Below, piece by piece: positions 57,570 to 64,000 of a stretch of DNA of 64,000 bases. The notes beneath the pieces were generated by a model. That model was not told where the DNA came from, made no database searches, and worked only from the letters and a program-made list of their open reading frames with translations. The DNA comes from Lytechinus pictus (lineage: Eukaryota; Echinodermata; Echinoidea; Temnopleuroida; Toxopneustidae): positions 14,310,001 through 14,374,000 of the forward strand of contig NW_026974140.1 in the NCBI RefSeq assembly GCF_037042905.1, read 5' to 3'. Position numbers and translations under genes: made by a program. How positions within the stretch are numbered: the stretch's first letter is position 1; each line of letters opens with the position of its first letter.

Positions 57570-58394
57570 TGTAGCTAATGCCACAATTTGCCAAATTTTT
57601 TATAGGAATGAAATTGCTTGTATGCTTCTTGACAATATAATATACACTGAAGCTATAAACAATAGTATTCTACACAATATTTTAAAGAAGTACAATTAAT
57701 GAATATCTACACTAACATAATTTCTTACATTTCATTTCCATACTTCAAGAATGTCTGGAATCATTTGTAAAAAGAGAAATATGCAGTATATCTACAATTT
57801 GATAACTTGATTGTTTGTAAGCTAATTTACATCATTTTGTATTTCACAAAAAATGGTAATCTGAAAAAAAGAATTAGAAATATATTACTTGTACAAAGAT
57901 CATGTATCTATGTGGCATGTCAGTGTTAAAGCAAAAGGATCATTTTCTCTTACATTTCAGGTTTGTCAATTCTCCTGTCTTTTACAAAAGATAAAAGCTA
58001 GTTCGCATAGCCCATGCATTGAGTTATTAATGATGGCAAAGGGTTTTGTCCAAGTACACTGCCAGATCCGGTGGGGGGGGGGGGGCAGAGACTCACAAAA
58101 TAGCAACTGAAGTATAGCTGAATTTATTTGAACAGACTGGGGAGGCCGGGTTTTACAGATCTGTTAAATAGCGTCCACAGTCCTGGTACCTTCTAAAGAC
58201 CTGTGAACTTGTGGACCTCGTGGTTAGCTCCCATGGGAGTCATGAGCCATTGGCAAACAGGAATCTTTTTCTATCAGAGGGCAGAAATTATCTGAATCCA
58301 CCTTCTGAAAACCAATGTAACATTTTTAGTAGTATCCCCATAAAGTTTATAGGAGTTTGCATATATGTAGGCCTACATTCTCTGCACCTGTGAC
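57570..58394. other. Region downstream of the NLR gene
   Basis: This should hold the NLR 3' UTR on the minus strand. A run of about 13 G lies at 58072-58084. No further gene is supported. Confidence 0.35.
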
Positions 58395-61300
58395 TTAGTA
58401 CACATCTCTAGGAGAACTAGGAGATTCGATTGCATCAATTTCATGCTGGAGAAATGCATAATGCATGAGTCGCCGTCTATCATCAAAGAATGAAGCCTCA
58501 TCAAAGAGGTTGGTTTGACCAGGAGTCTGATATTTCAACAACTCATCGTCATCATCATTTACAACCCGGTCAAAGAAAGGACAGGTTTTAGACATGGTGT
58601 TCTGGACAGTCATTCCAACAAGACGTGCTCTACATTTCGTCAAGTGCACTTGATAATGATGTCTTTCCGAATACCAGGAATAGTCACTCCTTTCTGGAGG
58701 AATGGCTAATTGGCAGTCCCATAGTGCTACCTTCAGAATAGCACCTTGGTAGAATCTCCTCATTAAAGACAGCAACTCGGGTATACTGATGGGACTCCAG
58801 CATCGTATCAAACTAAGTTGAAATCTTGGTGGTGGTGTATGGCATTTTCTGCTTTGGGTAGATTCTTCTGATGGCCTGGACATTGATCCTTTTATATTGG
58901 CAATGGAAAGAATTCTCAAACTTGGACAGATGGCAGAAGTTAGAGACAACATACCATGCAATGAAACAGAGTTGTGGAGAAACTCTACTCTTATCTCTGT
59001 CAAGTTTAAATTACAAGGTGAATTGTAGTCGACGTTAATATTTGGACCTATTTCTTCTAGCCAATCAGACAGACCCAACAATTGCAAATTTGGACACACA
59101 GCAGCAACAACGTTCAGAACCTGCACCAGTGAAGCATTACGAAATCTGGTCTTTGCCATAATGAGATGCTTGATCCCTACTCTGAAAGGATAGCTCTTTA
59201 ATAGAGAGAGGGATGGTATTTCGACATTCACGTCGAGTAGTCGCAATCTCTTCAGATTTGAGCTGGCTGCAGCTGTGAGAGCTAGCAAATCTAACAGAGA
59301 AAACCAGTCTTTGGGTATGTTCTTATTCAAAAATATGAGCGAAACCTCTTTGTCTGTTGTTGGTAGTGATCCACTCTCAGGCATGACATCAGGAGAGAAA
59401 TGTTTCAGTAATCTTTTGATTTCATTTGCATTCGGGATGACGTTTCCACGCACTTGTGACGTGTTTACCTGCACCCTGTTCTCTGTTGCGGAATGGGTGT
59501 GCTGATGGAGATTAGGAGTGTCACAACTCACATCCATGGGTTTAGAAATAGTTCTACTTGCCGATATGACATTAGTGCTGAGTTTGGAGGAAGTTTCCAA
59601 AGGGATATGGGTCCTGTTATCAAAAGAGGAGAGTCTCCTCTCATCAGCACAATCACGAGCCATCATATTACTTTGATATGTGATAGAAGGTAAGCTATGA
59701 CCACCTACGGCAAGGTATGCATCTCCATGCATTGAAAGTGAATCCCTCTTATCTGTCTTTACTCCTGTCTTGATCTCATCGTCAGGACTGTCAAACTTCT
59801 TTGCAGAAGCACTTGCCGAAATTTGATCCTGTGGAGAATCACTCACACCACCAGTTGATTCTCCACCTTGATCACTAAGTGGGGTAGTAGAGGCACTTTT
59901 TGTCATTCGGATGCGGATATCTTCAAGCTCTGGGTTTTCACACAAACCAATTTTTCTTATTTCGACCAAGTTTGGGATTGACAACTTGAATCTGTTGAGG
60001 GATATCAACTTCACTCCTGAACATGTCTTTCCCACAAGGCACATAATATCAGCGAAGTTCACGGTGGAATGCAAATTATTCAGCTCAAACTCCTCTACGG
60101 CTAACTTCTCAGCAAAGTCAACGAACTCTATGTCCATTGGAGAACGTATTTCCACCTCAACATCAGTCAGATAGCACCTCTTTAGGCAGGTGCAATACAA
60201 TGAAAGGACCTTTATGAGGTCCATGGCTTGGATAGGCTTGTCTGTGTACCCGATATTAAGCCTTTTGAGAGACGTCTTTCCAAGAAAAGCAATGGGCCAA
60301 TCCTCTAATGAAGCACAGGTTGGCATATTCAGTGTCATAAAATTTAGGTTTAAGTCCATCAACATCGGACAAAACCTTGCAGCGGTCTCCAGAAGATAAG
60401 TCATTTCAACAGGAGTTTCAATGCTGGTAAGCTCGATCTTTCTTATGCCAGTGTACTGTCGAAAACCAGGATTCATTGAATGTGAAATTTGGGAAGCATG
60501 AGAGATCATATCCATCTGACAGTTTGAAATACTCAACGCTAGCGCATCGAAATTCAACCCAACCATGAGATTCAGTAGTTCTGAGAGATTTATAGGCTCT
60601 AGACCATAACTCAGATGAAGTTCCTGAAGCATTGTATATTTAGATGGACTATTTCCATCATCCGTGTACCCTCTTGGGAGGCTAAAGTCGGCAGAGTATT
60701 TCATCACGGATATATCCCGTAATTCTGTGAACACCTTCATTGCCATCGACAAGAAATCAAACAATTGTATCTTGTTTATGCTGTTGGTCAACGTTAATGA
60801 GCCACAGGGCTGTAGATGACAGTTGTTCAAGGAGGCAGACTTCAAGAAATAAAGAAGACAATCACAGAGTCTTCCGTCATAGTCCTGATCAGGAGAATGA
60901 ACAGGACGGTCTTTGTCTAGGCTAGTGATTTCCTCAATAAGCTCGGAACCAGCTTGACTTTCATGATTAAGTACTATGCTGAGCAGAAAGAGGGATCTTG
61001 CGAAATGGTACGACTTTATGGCGAGCATGTCGTCCAAAAAGTCTGGAATGATGTTGCCAAGATGTTCTGTCTCAGACAAGAACAATGTGGTATCTCCAGA
61101 AATGTCTTGCATCTCTGATAGACGCTGGATGATTTTCTTTGAACGCAAACGGCTCTGACAATTCTCTTCTCGTAATCTTCTTCCACAAGTAAAAGCCAGA
61201 GCATACTGTAAAGAAATAGCCTCTCCAACACCGTCTACGCCTTGCAAAGTTGAGTCTAAGACGTCAGAATGAGCCGCTAAGAAATCACCTGCACACTTTT

Positions 61301-63182
61301 CTTGGAAGAGAAGGTGCGGAAAGGAGTAGACAATCTTCATCGATTCAAACACGTTATCTCGTGTTACTTTTAATTTCTGCTGGACGAGGATTCCCAATTT
61401 CAATCCTACTTCACCGATGTACTCTCTCCCTTGAAAGACTTCCATTGAAAACATCAATTTCTTTCCTGGGACCAACACCCCTCTCAGTGCTATTTCACCA
61501 AGATTGTCCCAAAACTCTTCAAGCTCAGCCATATCGATAACTTCTGTGATCATTTCATGATAGAGTGGTCGCTGTGTTTCGCCAACTCTGTCAATGTTAT
61601 TGACAAAGAGAGCCCGGAGGAACTTGGCAAAGAGAGAGTTTAGGGTGTCGAGATGATCAATGTCTTCAGAACAAACCTTATTCAGATAACAAATCATTGA
61701 GAGTAGGATCGGCGTTCTTGAGAGTTGTAGCATGATTCCATTTGCCAGAATGCTCTCATAGCACCTGTTTGCTACTGGTTCATCTTCAAAGTATTGACTG
61801 ACATAGGCTTTGATTCCATCGGCATCAAAGCCGTCGAGACTGACTTGAGCATACATCTGTGTCTTCTGCCGCAACAAACAAGCATGCCATGGACGTGTGG
61901 TGATTAATGTTACCACCTGGTACATGATCTTGCAAGACAGCAAGTCATTGATGTCGCCCTTGTGACTATTAGGATCAAACTCGTCATAGCCATCAAGCAC
62001 AATTGCAATCTTTTTCGGATTGGCCTTGATGAACTGCCTAATCTTGTTAGGAGTGATGTCACTGTCCTTGCACAGGAGTTGATTGTGGATGGCATCGGCT
62101 ACATTGTCCGATTCCTGTAGCTTTTGAAATTCCAGAGCGCAAACGATGGGGATATTCCGAAGTGGCGATTGCTCTTTTTTGGTTGCCCAGTCGTAGGCTA
62201 GCTTTTTACACAATGTGGTTTTCCCCATGCCTCCCTCACCAAAGACAAGGATACGATTGCGTAACCGCTCATTGACCTTCAGATCAAATAGATCGTTGTG
62301 TCCTCCTTTGAGAGGAATCTTTGTGACTTTACCTGTGCTAGTGTTTTCCTGACATAGCGCCATGTTGATGAAGTATTGGTTGAGCTTGAACTCTCTTTCA
62401 TCCCATGGGTCTGTTTTCACGCAGCAGTAGTCGTCAAGGTAGTACTGTGTCAATTCCTCTTTAAACATCGTGATGAAAGAGTCCTCACTGCCAGATAAGG
62501 GTACTTCCGGATAAGTATAGGAACCTTCTGCAATAACAAAGCGTAGACATTTAAATAATTTCAGAAGGCTTATACTATAAATTATTGCTACCAAATCCAA
62601 GCAAACTAAAATAAAATAAAAGTTATAAAATAAATCACTTTCCCAAGTCTTTATAAACCTGATTTATTATAAGTAGCCTACACTCCCCTCATGGACCTAT
62701 CCACGGAGGATTATTCTATTGTTACTGGGGGTGCTGAGCATGTCACAGCACCCCCAGTAACAATAGATAATCCTCCGTGGATAGGTCCATGACTCCCCCA
62801 AAATTTACAAGCATTTTTTTTTTTTGGGGGGGGGGTTAGGTTTCATTGTGAAAATGTAAAACAGAAATATCCTTTGACCTCTCCAGTATACCTTCTTGTA
62901 AGAGGACCACTTCAGCAACAGCGGCCAATGCTGACTTCTCTAAGGCTGCGTAAAGGTCTCGAATGTATCCCATGTGTTTCATCTTCCACTCGAATAGCAT
63001 CTTGGTTGTTCCTTGATGGCCCACTTCTCCACCAGTATAATTCGTCTGTTTATATTCACGTGCCTCCTGGTAGGAGAATCCAAGACGAATACCCAGGTTT
63101 ATAAGGTTGGAATTGTTTCCAACTGTCGATGATAACTGTAATAAACCTTCGTCTGTGACTATTGCATTCTTTGGCAACGTAT
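58395..63182 (-). CDS. NLR-type receptor: DEATH-NACHT-LRR, 5' end incomplete
   Basis: A predicted cytosolic immune sensor of the NOD-like type. Two minus-strand exons are secure: 63182-62892 (97 codons) and 62527-58395, joined in phase 1 (CAAGAAG|GT to CAG|AAGGTTCC), giving about 1473 residues to the stop. Exon A is a DEATH-fold domain (LINLGIRLGFSYQEAREYKQ, MLFEWKMK, LYAALEKSALAAVAEVVL). Exon B holds NACHT with Walker A GEGGMGKTT, Walker B AIVLDGYDEFD and the sensor-like LITTRPW, then leucine-rich repeats interrupted by about 180 disordered residues, and an acidic tail (NDDDDELLKY). Exon A has a good acceptor (CTATTTCAG), so an upstream exon is likely; an in-frame ATG at 63222 is the alternative start. 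Both NACHT nucleotide motifs are intact. Sea urchins have many such genes; I do not assign an orthologue. Confidence 0.88.
59370..59915 (-). other. Disordered Ser/Thr-rich insert inside the NLR repeat domain
   Basis: About 180 residues between two runs of leucine-rich repeats. It is rich in Ser, Thr, Asp, Lys and Gln (STTPLSDQGGESTGGVSDSP, then SASASAKKFDSPDDEIKTG) and poor in Leu and aromatic residues. The frame stays open, with no splice signals that would obviously remove it. No domain is recognised. It could be a flexible hinge or a phosphorylation-rich control segment; this is inference. Confidence 0.7.
62528..62891 (-). other. NLR intron between DEATH and NACHT exons
   Basis: 364 bp with donor G|GTATAC and acceptor TTATTGCAG|AA, phase 1. 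It contains a 102-bp palindromic MITE and a poly-T/poly-G stretch (62816-62836). The reading frame of the NACHT exon extends 25 codons into the intron by chance, giving a false start at 62600. Confidence 0.75.
62690..62791. mobile_element. 102-bp palindromic MITE in the NLR intron
   Basis: Arms of about 46 bp, starting CATGGACCTATCCACGGAGG, are near-perfect inverted copies around a loop of about 9 bp. ACTCCCCT (62682-62689) and ACTCCCCC (62792-62799) look like an 8-bp target duplication with one change, as for hAT elements. Confidence 0.75.
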
Positions 63183-64000
63183 CTGAAATAGAGTTGCATA
63201 CAGTGATCAATGCATTACACATTGTCTATGTATAGATTTATTTCTATTTCTAATACATACCTAATAAATAAGTACATGTAAATCGCAAATATTTAAAACG
63301 GACTTAAGTAAATAGGGACAGGTTGGAATGGTCTGAATATTTATATTTATCAGATCTATTCATGAAATTAAATCATGGGCGGTGTCGGGGTGTTTTGAAA
63401 GAAGATGGGGCAAAAGAAAATATAGGTGACGTAATTGTTTTCCTCAGTATTGGTGTGCCCAAAGTTATCCGATTTAGCGGCTAGCCCTTCCGTTTCAATG
63501 CCCCCCCCCCTCTCTCTCTCTCTCTCTAGATTTCAAAAATCAAGATTCCTCTCTCTATTTTTTATCACTTGAAAAAAAAAAAAGACATGATAAAGGCATT
63601 TGACCAATGTCTAAGGTTTCTCCCATGTATGAACTTATTGTGGACAATTGAGCCTTCATACCGACGGATATTGAAAACTAGTTTAGTAATGAGGATGAGA
63701 GATGTATCACGAGGACATGATTTTTTTCTTTTCCTGAGTAAATATGCGTTGTCGCAAAAAAGGGGGCCAATCACATGATGAGATACAAAGACAAATAAAA
63801 ATGACGAGTTTTTGGAACTCTGCAAGTCGCATTATTTGGGGAACGAAGGCAAGGTCTTGTCAACTTGTCGCAAACAAGTCGACTTGACAAGTTTCAACAA
63901 CTCGATCGTCATCTTGGATTCATGTCCCGCAAAAGTCGACTTGCCGTTGTCTGGTTAGCGCTTAATCTTCCGTATACATGGTATATAGGGCCATGATTTA
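63183..64000. other. Upstream of the NLR DEATH exon; first exon not located
   Basis: A CT microsatellite lies at 63512-63530. A donor-like AG|GTATGT on the minus strand at 63261/63260 gives the wrong phase for the next exon. From 63850 to 63960 the phrases 'caagtcgacttgacaagt' and 'aaaagtcgacttgcc' suggest another repeat running past the window. The true NLR start may lie outside. Confidence 0.35.

Noticed and set aside
58515-62095. Several 60-96 codon plus-strand frames over the NLR gene
   Set aside because: They are antisense shadows of the long NLR exon, with no domains.
62528-62600. N-terminal 25 residues of the long NLR frame starting at 62600
   Set aside because: They lie in the intron: an acceptor (TTATTGCAG) at 62528-62536 and phase-1 match to the DEATH exon give a better model.
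1-64000. CRISPR arrays, operons, Shine-Dalgarno sites, bacterial-type systems
   Set aside because: Introns, MITEs and LINEs show animal nuclear DNA; the tandem arrays lack CRISPR-like regular repeat-spacer structure.
1-64000. tRNA, rRNA or other structured RNA genes
   Set aside because: None recognised by eye; a tRNA or covariance-model scan would be needed to exclude them.

Overview
The window is AT-rich animal nuclear DNA with intron-containing genes (GT-AG introns with long spacers) and a very heavy load of short inverted-repeat transposons. The repeat families, the LINEs and the DEATH-NACHT-LRR gene look like an echinoderm, most likely a sea urchin. This is inferred from gene content and repeat style; no species is identified.

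Three genes are supported. (1) COMMD5 lies on the minus strand (8484-15578): seven exons joining in frame to 220 codons. (2) CORO7 (coronin-7/POD-1) lies on the plus strand (26876-50673): 25 coding exons with matching phases, encoding 944 residues with two WD40 beta-propellers, a Ser/Thr-rich linker and an acidic Trp-containing tail. (3) An NLR-type immune receptor gene lies on the minus strand (58395-63182, 5' end unresolved): a DEATH-fold exon followed by one 4.1-kb exon with NACHT and leucine-rich repeats, the repeats being split by a long disordered insert. A fourth possible first exon (minus, 3322-3473) sits in a CpG-rich patch.

Layout: 1-8.4 kb is repeat-rich, with a tandem array, a 501-bp foldback element and several MITEs. 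COMMD5 fills 8.5-15.6 kb and carries in intron 2 a MITE that itself holds a dead LINE fragment. A near-full-length LINE (about 15.67-20.9 kb, minus) ends about 90 bp upstream of the COMMD5 start codon. From 21 to 26.8 kb lie nested MITEs, a GC-rich patch and the probable CORO7 promoter. CORO7 covers 26.9-50.7 kb and has MITEs, microsatellites and LINE tails in its introns. From 50.7 to 58.4 kb lie 3' sequence and repeats, including a tandem array rich in nuclear-receptor-type half-sites. The NLR gene closes the window.

The genes are not obviously one pathway. CORO7 acts in Golgi traffic and actin control, COMMD5 belongs to the COMMD family tied to endosomal cargo sorting and NF-kB control, and the NLR is a predicted cytosolic danger sensor. 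The most unusual signals are the NLR's period-56-to-59 repeat architecture with its disordered insert, a common module shared by several otherwise different MITE families, nested transposon insertions with readable target duplications, and LINE tails made of different pentanucleotides.
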